10,544 nt of DNA from a bacterium (GCA_020049615.1 JAIFKN010000201.1:1-10544), one strand, 5' to 3'. Numbered from the stretch's first letter, positions 1 to 7,908 are shown. Program-made: numbers and translations. The notes: generated by a model from the sequence alone, not told the origin.

Positions 1-64
1 GAGAGGCCGTTGACCACCTGGAGGCCGGCGACGGTGACGGAGAGGTTGGTGATGTCGAGCAAGC

Positions 65-68
<4 letters not shown>
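1..68 (-). CDS. sufC: SufC, Fe-S cluster assembly ATPase (N-terminal fragment, cut by window edge)
   Basis: Only the first 22 codons are present. They read [20 protein letters not shown] and then GL, which matches the beginning of an ABC-ATPase subunit of the SufC type (a first beta strand 'L.I.NL.V.V', then the 'V..G.' segment before the Walker A loop, which lies outside the window). SufC is the soluble ATPase of the SufBCD scaffold that builds Fe-S clusters in the cytosol. Its ATG shares an ATGA overlap with the TGA of sufB, so the two genes are translationally coupled. A GGAG lies 11 nt upstream of the ATG, inside the end of sufB, and may serve as its ribosome site. The identification rests partly on the position directly after sufB. 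Confidence 0.8.
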
Positions 69-1497
<1,429 letters not shown>

Positions 1498-1501
<4 letters not shown>

Positions 1502-1641
1502 GACGCACCCGGGAGGGGTTCGGGGAGGGGCGACTGGCGGAGACGCGGGGGACAATGGCTTCGGCCATCCCGCGTTGGAGCCACCAAGCCCCTCCCCGGC
1601 AGAGAGCAGTCTTCGGCGGTGTAGGTGCGCGGTTCAGTCAT
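1498..1641 (-). CDS. possible 47-codon linker ORF between NifU-like gene and sufB
   Basis: An open frame begins at the duplicated sufB ATG (1641) and runs through the 103-bp insert to a TGA at 1500-1498. Its first 11 residues are those of SufB ([11 protein letters not shown]), then it turns into a proline- and arginine-rich tail ([15 protein letters not shown]...). Its ATG overlaps the stop of the NifU-like gene as ATGA, and its TGA overlaps the ATG of sufB as ATGA. I see no domain and no sign that the peptide has a function. It may be a remnant of the duplication, or serve only to carry ribosomes across the insert. Being open is weak evidence at this GC content. Confidence 0.25.
1511..1530 (+). 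other. potential G-quadruplex motif 10 nt from the sufB start
   Basis: The plus strand holds four G-runs separated by 1, 3 and 1 nt (GGG-A-GGGG-TTC-GGGG-A-GGGG), an ideal short-loop quadruplex pattern. It lies on the template strand for sufB, so the mRNA carries the C-rich complement just upstream of the start codon. Confidence 0.5.
1521..1598. repeat. inverted repeat, 11-bp arms, inside the insert upstream of sufB
   Basis: Arms 1521-1531 (CGGGGAGGGGC) and 1588-1598 (GCCCCTCCCCG) are perfect reverse complements, separated by 56 bp. In the minus-strand transcript they could form a long-range stem just before the sufB start. The first arm overlaps the quadruplex motif, so the two structures would compete. 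There is no U-run, so a terminator is unlikely. Confidence 0.6.
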
Positions 1642-1644
1642 GAC
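1608..1644. repeat. 37-bp direct repeat, copy at the end of the NifU-like gene
   Basis: A perfect second copy of 1468-1504. It carries the last bases and TGA stop of the NifU-like gene, overlapping an ATG followed by the first codons of sufB ([11 protein letters not shown]), after which the reading continues into unrelated sequence. The 103 bp between the copies (1505-1607) are not themselves a copy of 1365-1467, so this is not a plain 140-bp tandem duplication. Confidence 0.97.
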
Positions 1645-2411
1645 AGCTCCGCCGAGAGATCAGCGTGAAGGGTCTTCAGCGCGCTGTTCACGAACAGTCC
1701 TAGAGTCTGCTTCTCGCTCTCGCTGATCCCGCTGACGATGCACACGACGCGGAAGTCGTCGTGCAGGCCCTCGATGCGATGGCTGGCGGCTGGCGCCTTG
1801 TCGGCGAGTACGCGCTTCACGGAGTCGTCGACCGCCTTGATCTTCTTCAGCAGCGACAGCGGCAGCCACTTCCTGTCGGCATCGCTCCAGTCCTGCTGCC
1901 GCTTGCGCTGGTAGACCTGCTTCTCGACCGGCTTGGGCAGCAGCTTCACCAGCGGCAGGGCGGCCAGGGCCCGCTCCTGCAGGTCGGGGATGAAGGCCAG
2001 TTCGGCGTCGGGGCAGGCCGCCACGCCGGGCTCGTCGCGCAGCATACCCTCGACGGTCGCCGGGCGGATGGCGCAGGCCTCCGCCACGGTCATGCCACGG
2101 GCGAGCTGGGTGAAGGCGTCGGCGATGGGATGGCTCCAACGCGAGCCGAAGGCGAGGAAGCGGGCGTCGGCGACGCGGGACTGCTCGAGGTCGATCAGCC
2201 ACGACACCGCCGCCTGGCCGCCGCCGTCGGCGACCTGCAGCAGCCCGAGCTGACGCCGGGCCGCTTCGATCGGGCGGAAGGCGCCACGCGTGCGCGGGGC
2301 GCGCAGGCGGGCCTCGGCGGTGCGGGTCAGGGGAGCGGTGGTCGCCACGGGCACGACCCTAGACCACGGCCCTCCCTGGGCAATCGCATCCGGCCGAGGC
2401 TTGTCCGGCAT
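1638..2411 (-). CDS. NifU/IscU-like protein lacking the cysteine ligands, next to sufB
   Basis: A 257-residue soluble protein. About residues 27-140 align by eye with the IscU/NifU N-terminal scaffold fold: ARLRAPRTRGAF (35-45) corresponds to DHYxNPRNVGxF, VADARFLAFG (80-89) to IxDARFKTYG, and IADAFTQLARGMTVAEACAI (96-115) to IASSSxxTEWVKGKSxDEAxAI. The three ligand cysteines of IscU are absent: the GAPACGD site reads ADGGGQA (61-67), YGC reads FGS (88-90), and the HCS site is not Cys. Only C113, C133 and C224 exist, at other places. The C-terminal part (about 185-250, 'DDFRVVCIVSGISESE...') could be a worn Nfu-like domain, but that is tentative. The gene starts 9 nt after the kinase stop and ends in an ATGA overlap with a copy of the sufB start, so a SUF-linked role as a non-cluster-binding partner or regulator is inferred. 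The start is uncertain, as no well-placed ribosome site precedes the ATG. Confidence 0.7.
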   Translation of the reverse strand: MPDKPRPDAIAQGGPWSRVVPVATTAPLTRTAEARLRAPRTRGAFRPIEAARRQLGLLQVADGGGQAAVSWLIDLEQSRVADARFLAFGSRWSHPIADAFTQLARGMTVAEACAIRPATVEGMLRDEPGVAACPDAELAFIPDLQERALAALPLVKLLPKPVEKQVYQRKRQQDWSDADRKWLPLSLLKKIKAVDDSVKRVLADKAPAASHRIEGLHDDFRVVCIVSGISESEKQTLGLFVNSALKTLHADLSAELS

Positions 2412-2420
2412 GCAGCCACG

Positions 2421-5400
2421 TCATCGCTTCTCCTGCTTGTCGACGCGTTGCCAGAACTCCTTGGCCTGCGGGACGCGGATCCAGGCCCCGTCCCAGGTCG
2501 TGCCGACCTGGCGCAGGCTGGTCATGGCGCGCAGTTCACGCAGACCGTTCATCCCGGGCACCAGGGTGAAGACCAGGCGTTCGAGCGGGGTCTGGGCCAG
2601 CGGCTGCAGGTCGCTGGCCCGGGCGCCGAGCATGCGCAGCTCGCGCAGCGGGGTCTTGGCCAGGGGCTTCAGGCTGTCGGCCGGGACGCCGTCGATGACC
2701 AGCGACTGCAGCGGGCAGCCGGCCAGCGGATCGAGGCTGGCGACCGGAGTGCGAGCGAGGTCGAGCGCGGTCAGCGGCAGGCCGGCGAGCGGACGCAGGT
2801 CGGCGACCTTGGTGTCGGCGAGGACCAGGGTGGTCAGGCGGAGCCGGCGCAGGGGGCCGAGGTCGGTGATCGCGGTGGCGGTCAGGTTGAGGGTGCTCAG
2901 CGGCATGCCCCCCAGCGCCGCCAGGTCGGTGATCGGCAGCCCGGTGAGGTCGAGTTCCGAGAGGGCCATGCCCTTGAGCGGCGCGAGGTCTGCGACCTGG
3001 CAGCCGGCGAGCTGCAGTTGGCGGAGCGGGATCCCGGCGAGCGGCGTCAGATCCGTGACCCGGGTCGCGTCGATCGCCAGACGGGTGAGCGGCACGCCGG
3101 CCAGCGGGCCGAGATCATGCACCCGGGTGCCTGACAGGCGCAGGGCCGAGATGCGGGATCCGGCAAGCGGGCCGATGTCCTCGAGCGGGGTGTGGCTGAG
3201 GTCGAGTTCGTGCAGCGGCGATCCGGCAAGCCCGGCGATGTCATCGACCTTGCTGCGCGAGGCGCGCAGGACGCGCAGCGGGGCGCCGCGCAGGGCCTCG
3301 AGGTTGCGGACCTCGGTGCCGGAGACATCGAGGTCCTCGATGGTGATGCCGGCGAGGGGCTCGAGGCTGCCCACCCGGGTGCCGGCGAGGTTCAGCGACA
3401 CCAGCGGGGCGCCCTCGAGCGGCGAGAGGTCGCGCGTCTCCGTACCTGCCAGGTCGAGATCGGTCAGCGGCATGCCGCGCAGCGGAGCGAGGTCGATGAC
3501 CTTGGTGCGCGGTATGCGCAGACGGATGATCGGCATGCCCGTCAGGGCCGCGAGGTCGGTGACATCCTGCCGATCGCGCAGGCCGTCGAGGTAGAGCATG
3601 CCGTCCTTGTCGGCCCAGAAGCCGCGCGCGGTGCAGCCGGGGAAGGCGAGCTCGAGCTGCTTGCGGTAGACCTCGACCTTCTCCTGGCCGCGGGCGAAGA
3701 GGTCCTCGGCGATCGGGCCGAGACCCATGCGCACCAGGCGGTCGGCGATCGCGGTCACCACCGCCGAGGTCTCGGTGTGGGTCGCCTCGTCGCACAGGCC
3801 GGCGAGCTGGCGCGCCCCCTCGTCGCCGGGGCTCAGCGCAAGGTAGTCGGCGAGCGAACGGCTGGCCAGGGCCCACTCCCGCTCATGGACCAGCAGCTGG
3901 CCGCGCAGCAGGTGGGCCTCGGCCAGTTCCGGGTGGTAGTCGCGGGCCAGGTTGACGTTCTGCGTCGCTTCCGCCCACTCCTTGCTGGCGATGTGCTGGC
4001 GCGCCTTGGCCACCAGGGCGGGCGCCGCGAGCAGCTGCTCCTTGGCCCGGTTGCCCTTCTCGAGGTCGCGTTCGAGCACCGTCCTGGCCAGCTCGTCGCG
4101 CCGCTGCTGCGCCGTATCGCGCTCGCGCCGGATGGTGCTGAAGCTGACGACCAGCACGACGGTGAGGATGGCGAGGAAGATCAGCGCCACGAGGGCGGCG
4201 CCGCGGTTGCGCTTGAGCAGCTTGCCGAGCATCTCCAGCGCGGTGTCGTCGCGGGCGCTGACCGAACGGTGCTCGAGGTGGGCTTCGATGTCCTGACGCA
4301 GGCCGACCGCGGTCTGGTAGCGGTGCTGGCGCTCGGCCGACAGCGCCTTGAGCGCGATCGCCGAGAGGTCGGCCGGCACATCGTGGTCCGGCGAGCGGGC
4401 GCCGGGCGGGGTGATGCGGTGGTTGATGACGTTGTCGAGGACCTCGTCGACGGTGCGGCCCCAGACCGGCGGGCTGCAGGTCAGGATCTCGTAGAGGATG
4501 GCGCCGAGCGCGTAGATGTCGCTGCGCTCGTCGACCTGGTCGAGGTCGCCGCGGGCCTGTTCCGGTGGCATGTACACCGGCGTGCCCTCGACCGTGCCCT
4601 GCACCGTCTCCTTGCCGCTGCGGAAGCTCTGCACCACGGTGGCTAGTCGATCCTCGAGGTCCTCGAGCGGACCGGTCGGCGGAGTCGGGCCGGGGTCGTC
4701 GACTTGGGGCGCCGGACCGGCCGCCATCGCCGCGGTGCGCGCGGCCGAGCGGCGCTCGGGCGGAAGCACCCGCGCCAGGCCCCAGTCGGCGACCAGCACC
4801 TCGCCGAAATCGCCGAGCATGACGTTGCCGGGCTTGAGGTCGCGATGGACCACGCCGCGGTTGTGGGCGAAGGCGACGGCGTTGCAGATGTGGATGAAGA
4901 TGCGCAGCAGGCGGAAGCGGGTGAACGAGGAGGCCGACGGGTCATCCTTCCGTACCAGGTCGAGGATGTCGGCCAGGCTGCGGCCGCGCACCAGCTTCAT
5001 GGTGAAGAACAGGCGGCCGTTGCCATCGACGCCGATATCGTGCACCGGCACGATGTTCGGATGCTCGAGCTGGCCGGTGATCTGCGCCTCCTCGATGAAG
5101 CGCCGGCGGTCGCGCTCGCCCTGGTCGTTGAGCAGCACCTTCATCGCCACGTCGCGGTGCAGGTCGCGGTCGACCACCCGCAGCACGGCGCCCATGCCGC
5201 CGCGGCCGAGTTCGGCGTCGACCACGTACTTCTCGTTCTGGCCGTCGCGCAGCAGCTCGCCGATGGTGCGGCGGTGGGTGATGGCGGTGGTCGTCTCGGG
5301 CGCCTCGGCCGGCGCCAGGGTGACGCTGACGCGCAGCCCAGCGGCGGCCAGGTTGGTCGCCACCGGCACCGCCGTCGGCGTCTCCTTCGGGTCGCTGTCG

Positions 5401-5561
5401 GTGGCGACGCCGCCGAGGGACACCGTACCGGAACCGTCGGGCCGTCCGGCCCCAGGCGTGAAGACGCAGGCGCAGGCGTTGCACGTCAGTCTGCCGGAGG
5501 AATCGGCGCGGTCGGTCCGGCAGGGACGTCCGCAATTCGGGCAGGGGGCAGCGCTGGCCAT
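2421..5561 (-). CDS. membrane Ser/Thr protein kinase with zinc ribbon, TPR-like segment and leucine-rich repeats
   Basis: A 1046-residue protein. Residues 7-32 form a zinc-ribbon-like CPNC...CNAC motif. The kinase domain spans about 112-430: glycine loop GRGGMG (119-124), VAMK with K141, helix-C E158, catalytic HRDLKPGN (239-246), metal-binding D259 in DWG rather than DFG, and GTPVYMPPEQA (327-336). About 60 residues of Pro/Ala-rich sequence (266-320) lengthen the activation segment. A single hydrophobic segment at 454-474 should cross the inner membrane. It is followed by a charged, coiled-coil-like stretch (475-510), a TPR-like helical region (about 512-590) and 16 leucine-rich units (670-1005). 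The kinase would be cytosolic and the repeats outside. The ATG at 5561 directly precedes the ribbon; a GTG at 5657 opens the frame further but lies in repeat-like DNA. The gene sits between the amidotransferase and the NifU-like gene. Its substrates cannot be read from the sequence. Confidence 0.93.
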   Translation of the reverse strand: MASAAPCPNCGRPCRTDRADSSGRLTCNACACVFTPGAGRPDGSGTVSLGGVATDSDPKETPTAVPVATNLAAAGLRVSVTLAPAEAPETTTAITHRRTIGELLRDGQNEKYVVDAELGRGGMGAVLRVVDRDLHRDVAMKVLLNDQGERDRRRFIEEAQITGQLEHPNIVPVHDIGVDGNGRLFFTMKLVRGRSLADILDLVRKDDPSASSFTRFRLLRIFIHICNAVAFAHNRGVVHRDLKPGNVMLGDFGEVLVADWGLARVLPPERRSAARTAAMAAGPAPQVDDPGPTPPTGPLEDLEDRLATVVQSFRSGKETVQGTVEGTPVYMPPEQARGDLDQVDERSDIYALGAILYEILTCSPPVWGRTVDEVLDNVINHRITPPGARSPDHDVPADLSAIALKALSAERQHRYQTAVGLRQDIEAHLEHRSVSARDDTALEMLGKLLKRNRGAALVALIFLAILTVVLVVSFSTIRRERDTAQQRRDELARTVLERDLEKGNRAKEQLLAAPALVAKARQHIASKEWAEATQNVNLARDYHPELAEAHLLRGQLLVHEREWALASRSLADYLALSPGDEGARQLAGLCDEATHTETSAVVTAIADRLVRMGLGPIAEDLFARGQEKVEVYRKQLELAFPGCTARGFWADKDGMLYLDGLRDRQDVTDLAALTGMPIIRLRIPRTKVIDLAPLRGMPLTDLDLAGTETRDLSPLEGAPLVSLNLAGTRVGSLEPLAGITIEDLDVSGTEVRNLEALRGAPLRVLRASRSKVDDIAGLAGSPLHELDLSHTPLEDIGPLAGSRISALRLSGTRVHDLGPLAGVPLTRLAIDATRVTDLTPLAGIPLRQLQLAGCQVADLAPLKGMALSELDLTGLPITDLAALGGMPLSTLNLTATAITDLGPLRRLRLTTLVLADTKVADLRPLAGLPLTALDLARTPVASLDPLAGCPLQSLVIDGVPADSLKPLAKTPLRELRMLGARASDLQPLAQTPLERLVFTLVPGMNGLRELRAMTSLRQVGTTWDGAWIRVPQAKEFWQRVDKQEKR
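2547..3554 (-). repeat. 16 tandem 63-bp coding units (21-residue leucine-rich repeats)
   Basis: Residues 670-1005 of the kinase fall into 16 units of exactly 21 residues with no insertion or deletion. The consensus is roughly DLxPLAGxPLxxLxLxGTxV. Anchor leucines or isoleucines fall at 670, 691, 712, 733, 754, 775, 796, 817, 838, 859, 880, 901, 922, 943, 964 and 985. Units differ clearly from one another at the DNA level, so the array is old or diversified rather than freshly expanded. Such arrays make a curved solenoid for protein binding. Confidence 0.92.
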
Positions 5562-5562
5562 G

Positions 5563-5586
5563 TCAGCCCGGGCATCCCCCGGCCAT
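5563..5586. repeat. 24-bp imperfect direct repeat, copy next to the kinase start
   Basis: Matches 5832-5855 at 21 of 24 positions. In minus-strand sense it would read ATG...TGA, encoding MAGGCPG and a stop, the same seven residues that end the amidotransferase. Its TGA lies one base before the kinase ATG (TGA-C-ATG). Confidence 0.85.
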
Positions 5587-5597
5587 GCATTCCGATC

Positions 5598-5615
5598 GTG
5601 GGGCTCTGCCCCACG
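5598..5615. repeat. hairpin, 8-bp perfect stem
   Basis: CGTGGGGC and GCCCCACG with a TCT loop (5597-5604 with 5608-5615). It resembles widespread GC-rich intergenic hairpins of the type GGGGCTCTGCCCC found in many genomes (from memory). There is no U-tract on either strand. Confidence 0.7.
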
Positions 5616-5621
5616 TCCCCG

Positions 5622-5641
5622 CCGGGGGCCTTCCCCCCCGG
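5622..5641. repeat. hairpin, 7-bp perfect stem, next to the previous one
   Basis: CCGGGGG (5622-5628) pairs with CCCCCGG (5635-5641) around a six-base loop CCTTCC. Together with the hairpin at 5597-5615 it forms a double-hairpin unit 7 bp apart. No U-run follows on the minus strand, so it is more likely a repeat element than a standard terminator. Confidence 0.65.
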
Positions 5642-5831
5642 ATCCCCGGCTCGACACGCCGAGCTGACGCTCGTCGGTTCGTGATCGCGGCGGTCATCGT
5701 TCCAGTCTCGCTACGCGCTCGCCGCTCGTCCACACGGCAGGCACGGGCATCGCTCGCGGCTCGCTTGGTCGCTCGCTCGGCGAACGCACATCGGGCGGAC
5801 AGAACGTGGAACCGGGTTCGGGGCGACGGGC

Positions 5832-5855
5832 TCATCCCGGGCAGCCCCCCGCCAT
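5832..5855. repeat. 24-bp imperfect direct repeat, copy inside the amidotransferase 3' end
   Basis: Partner of 5563-5586 (3 mismatches in 24, 269 bp apart). It encodes the last seven residues MAGGCPG and the stop codon of the amidotransferase. Confidence 0.85.
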
Positions 5856-6590
5856 CACGGCGCGCAGGAGGTTGCCGATCAGGCGGTCGCCGCGCGGGCG
5901 GTGCACCGGGATGAAACGCGACGTGTCGGCGAGGATGCGGCGGGCGGCGTCGGCCCCGCCGGCGGCACGGATGAACTCGGCGTCGGCCTCGACCCAGGCG
6001 CGCACCGTCGCCTCGTCGGCCTCGACATGGAACTGCAGGCCGTAGCAGCGGCCGACGCGGAACATCTGGCCGGGGCAGGCGAGCGTGGCGGCGAGGTGCT
6101 CGGCCTGGGGCGGGATGGCGAAGGTGTCGCCATGCCAATGCAGCACCAGTTCCGCCCGCTCCATGCCCGAGAGCACCGGCTCCTCGGCGGGATCCTTGAG
6201 CCAGTGGATCGCGCCCCACCCGACCTCGCGGTGGCGGACCGGCGGCTCGCCGCACTGCAGCGGCGCGACCTCGGCGCCAGCGGCGTGCGCCAGCAGCTGG
6301 CTGCCCAGGCACACACCGAGGACCGGCCGGTCCTCGGCCAGGCACTGGCGCAGCAGTTCGACCTCGGCGGCGAGGAACGGGTATTTCGCCCCGCCGATGT
6401 CGGCCACGCCCATCGGCCCGCCCATGACCACGAGCACGGCGCCGGCTGGCGCCTTGGGCACCGGCTGACCCTGATCGAGGCGCACGATCTCGACCTTGAG
6501 CCCGACGCGTTCAGCGACGGTGGCGATGCGCACCGGGCCCTCGAGCGGGACGTGCTGCAGGACGACGAGTCGGGTGATCGGCGTGGGCAT
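5832..6590 (-). CDS. class I glutamine amidotransferase-like protein (GATase1, GMP-synthase/YfeJ-like)
   Basis: A 252-residue cytosolic protein with a complete class I glutamine amidotransferase triad. The oxyanion segment VVMGGPMGV is at 54-62, the nucleophile C94 lies in GVCLGSQLLAHAAG (92-105), and H188 and E190 lie in LQFHVE (185-190). HWHGDTF (151-157) is typical of stand-alone GATase1 proteins related to the GMP synthase amidotransferase domain. Such proteins hydrolyse glutamine, or as relatives cleave gamma-glutamyl bonds; the acceptor here is unknown, as no synthase partner is adjacent. The ATG at 6590 is followed at once by the first beta strand (TRLVVLQH), which supports the start, although no Shine-Dalgarno site is visible. 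It is the first gene of the minus-strand block that leads through the kinase to sufB, and diverges from pilT. The last seven residues (MAGGCPG) belong to a repeat and may not be native to the family. Confidence 0.88.
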   Translation of the reverse strand: MPTPITRLVVLQHVPLEGPVRIATVAERVGLKVEIVRLDQGQPVPKAPAGAVLVVMGGPMGVADIGGAKYPFLAAEVELLRQCLAEDRPVLGVCLGSQLLAHAAGAEVAPLQCGEPPVRHREVGWGAIHWLKDPAEEPVLSGMERAELVLHWHGDTFAIPPQAEHLAATLACPGQMFRVGRCYGLQFHVEADEATVRAWVEADAEFIRAAGGADAARRILADTSRFIPVHRPRGDRLIGNLLRAVMAGGCPG

Positions 6591-6770
6591 GTCAGCGCGG
6601 CCCGGGGAGGCGGATGGTGAGTCCCAAGTTCATGCGGTCTGGGAAGATATGTATCCGGTTGGATGGGCAATGGCAGCCTCGGCCTTTCCCCGGCGGTGAT
6701 GCACCAGGCGTTGTCCGCTGGTGTGGCTTCGACCCTTGCCGTTACCCGCGGTGCAGCGTATTCCTAGTCC
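6591..6770. promoter_or_regulatory. divergent intergenic region between amidotransferase and pilT
   Basis: These 180 bp separate two head-to-head genes and must hold promoters for one or both. For pilT, TTGCCG (6736-6741) and TATTCC (6759-6764) are 17 bp apart, a weak but correctly spaced sigma-70-like pair. A transcript from it would begin at or next to the ATG (6771). For the amidotransferase, the minus strand has an AT-richer patch GATACATATCTT around 6644-6655 that could be a -10 region. Both proposals are weak because the consensus match is partial. No operator-like palindrome was seen. Confidence 0.3.
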
Positions 6771-7886
6771 ATGAACATCCGCGAAGTCCTCCGCGCCATG
6801 GTGCAGCTCAAGTCCTCCGACCTGTTCCTCAAGGTCGGCGGTCCTCCACGGGTGCGCATCGATGGTGCAGTGCGCCAGCTGGGCAACACCAGCATGACCA
6901 AGGACGACATGCGCGATGCGTTCCTGGTGCTGGTCGAGGAGCACGCCAAGGAGATATTCAAGAAGGGCCACGAGTGCGACTGCTCGTTCGAGGATCCCGA
7001 CATCGGCCGCTTCCGCGTCAACTGCTTCATGCAGCGCGGCAACATCGGCTTCGTCCTCAGGCACGTCAAAAGCGACATCCCCGACTTCAAGGGCCTGGGC
7101 CTGCCGCAGGAGCAGTTCGAGCGCATCGCCCTGCTGCGCCGCGGCCTGATCCTGGTCACCGGCATCACCGGCTCGGGCAAGTCGACCACCCTGGCGTCGA
7201 TGATCCAGTACATGAACAAGACGGTGAACCGCCACGTCGTCACCATCGAGGACCCGATCGAATACAGCTACGTCGACGAGCGCTGCCTGATCAACCAGCG
7301 CGAGATCGGCATCGACACCCGCGATTTCAAGTCGGCGCTGCGCAACGCCATGCGCGAGGCGCCCGACGTCATCCTGGTCGGCGAGATGCGCGACGTCGAG
7401 ACGGTGAACGCCGCCATCGACGCAGCCGAGACCGGCCACCTCGTGCTGTCGACCCTGCATACCATCAACGCGCAGCAGACGATGGAACGCATCATCAACT
7501 TCTTCCCGCCGTACCAGCACTCGCTGGTGCGCATGCAGCTGTCGCTGGTGTTCCAGGCGGTCATCTCGCAGCGCCTGATCCCGAGGAAGGACAGCGCCGG
7601 CCGCGTGCCCGGCCTCGAACTCATGATCGCCACCCCGACGATCAAGCAGATGATCGAAGAGGGCCGCACGCCCGACCTCGGCGGCGCCATCCGCGACAGC
7701 CTGCATTTCGGCTGCATGACCTTCAACCAGAGCCTCTTCGGTCTCTACGAGCAGGGCCACATCAGCCGCGAGGATGCGCTGGCCAACTCCGACAACCCGG
7801 AGGAGATGGAGATGATGTTCCGCGGCATCCAGCGCGGCAACAGCACCCAGCTCGCCCCGGCCATCGGCGGCGCCAAGCGCGGCTAG
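6771..7886 (+). CDS. PilT/PilU-family type IV pilus retraction ATPase
   Basis: A 371-residue secretion-type ATPase of the usual PilT/PilU length. It has an N-terminal PAS-like half (SSDLFLKVGGPPRVRIDG, 15-32; GRFRVNCFMQRG, 79-90), Walker A GITGSGKST (131-139, K137), the Asp box IEDPIEY (159-165), Walker B VILVGEMRD (200-208, E205) and the His box GHLVLSTLHT (222-231). The C-terminal pattern MTFNQSLFGLYEQGHISREDAL (316-337) and the preserved MQRG look closer to PilU than to PilT, but I cannot settle which. The protein would power pilus retraction at the inner membrane as a hexamer. No pilus gene is beside it. The ATG is followed immediately by conserved sequence and preceded by no Shine-Dalgarno site; a possible promoter sits so close that the mRNA may be leaderless. 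It converges on sua5, with two hairpins in the gap. Confidence 0.93.
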   Translation: MNIREVLRAMVQLKSSDLFLKVGGPPRVRIDGAVRQLGNTSMTKDDMRDAFLVLVEEHAKEIFKKGHECDCSFEDPDIGRFRVNCFMQRGNIGFVLRHVKSDIPDFKGLGLPQEQFERIALLRRGLILVTGITGSGKSTTLASMIQYMNKTVNRHVVTIEDPIEYSYVDERCLINQREIGIDTRDFKSALRNAMREAPDVILVGEMRDVETVNAAIDAAETGHLVLSTLHTINAQQTMERIINFFPPYQHSLVRMQLSLVFQAVISQRLIPRKDSAGRVPGLELMIATPTIKQMIEEGRTPDLGGAIRDSLHFGCMTFNQSLFGLYEQGHISREDALANSDNPEEMEMMFRGIQRGNSTQLAPAIGGAKRG

Positions 7887-7887
7887 C

Positions 7888-7903
7888 GCCGACTTCAGTC
7901 GGC
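7888..7903. repeat. CTTCAG-centred hairpin, directly after the pilT stop
   Basis: GCCGACT-TC-AGTCGGC, a perfect 7-bp stem, begins one base after the pilT stop codon. It shares its centre (CTTCAG) but not its stem with the neighbouring hairpin and with the ones at 10037-10088. Confidence 0.75.
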
Positions 7904-7908
7904 ACGGA

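Larger units (their letters stand above)
5562..5831. other. 270-bp gap between amidotransferase and kinase, repeat-like and non-coding
   Basis: This is the longest gap without a gene. From the kinase side it holds one copy of a 24-bp imperfect direct repeat, two adjacent GC-rich hairpins, and then about 190 bp rich in GCTCGC-type words (for example around 5752-5782). An open frame on the minus strand runs through it out of frame 2 of the amidotransferase, but its product is Arg/Pro/Gly-rich with no domain, so I treat it as non-coding. No clear promoter for the kinase was found. Confidence 0.6.

Noticed and set aside
1502..1555. Extended sufB start (TTG at 1555)
   Set aside because: The extra 18 residues are Pro-rich, not SufB-like, and lie in the G-rich insert; the ATG at 1501 fits the family and the ATGA overlap.
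2547..3554. Satellite or mobile repeat from the 63-bp periodicity
   Set aside because: The period is in frame, 21 codons, within a conserved leucine-rich domain; it is protein structure, not a DNA element.
1761..4646. Long plus-strand frames opposite the NifU-like and kinase genes (457 and 484 codons)
   Set aside because: They mirror the repeat pattern of the kinase coding strand and show no domain of their own.
5562..5657. Extended kinase start (GTG at 5657)
   Set aside because: The extra 32 residues are encoded by the hairpins and the direct repeat; the ATG at 5561 sits right before the zinc ribbon.
5642..5831. tRNA or small RNA gene in the GCTCGC-rich gap
   Set aside because: No cloverleaf, no T-arm consensus and no promoter could be made out; short direct words only.
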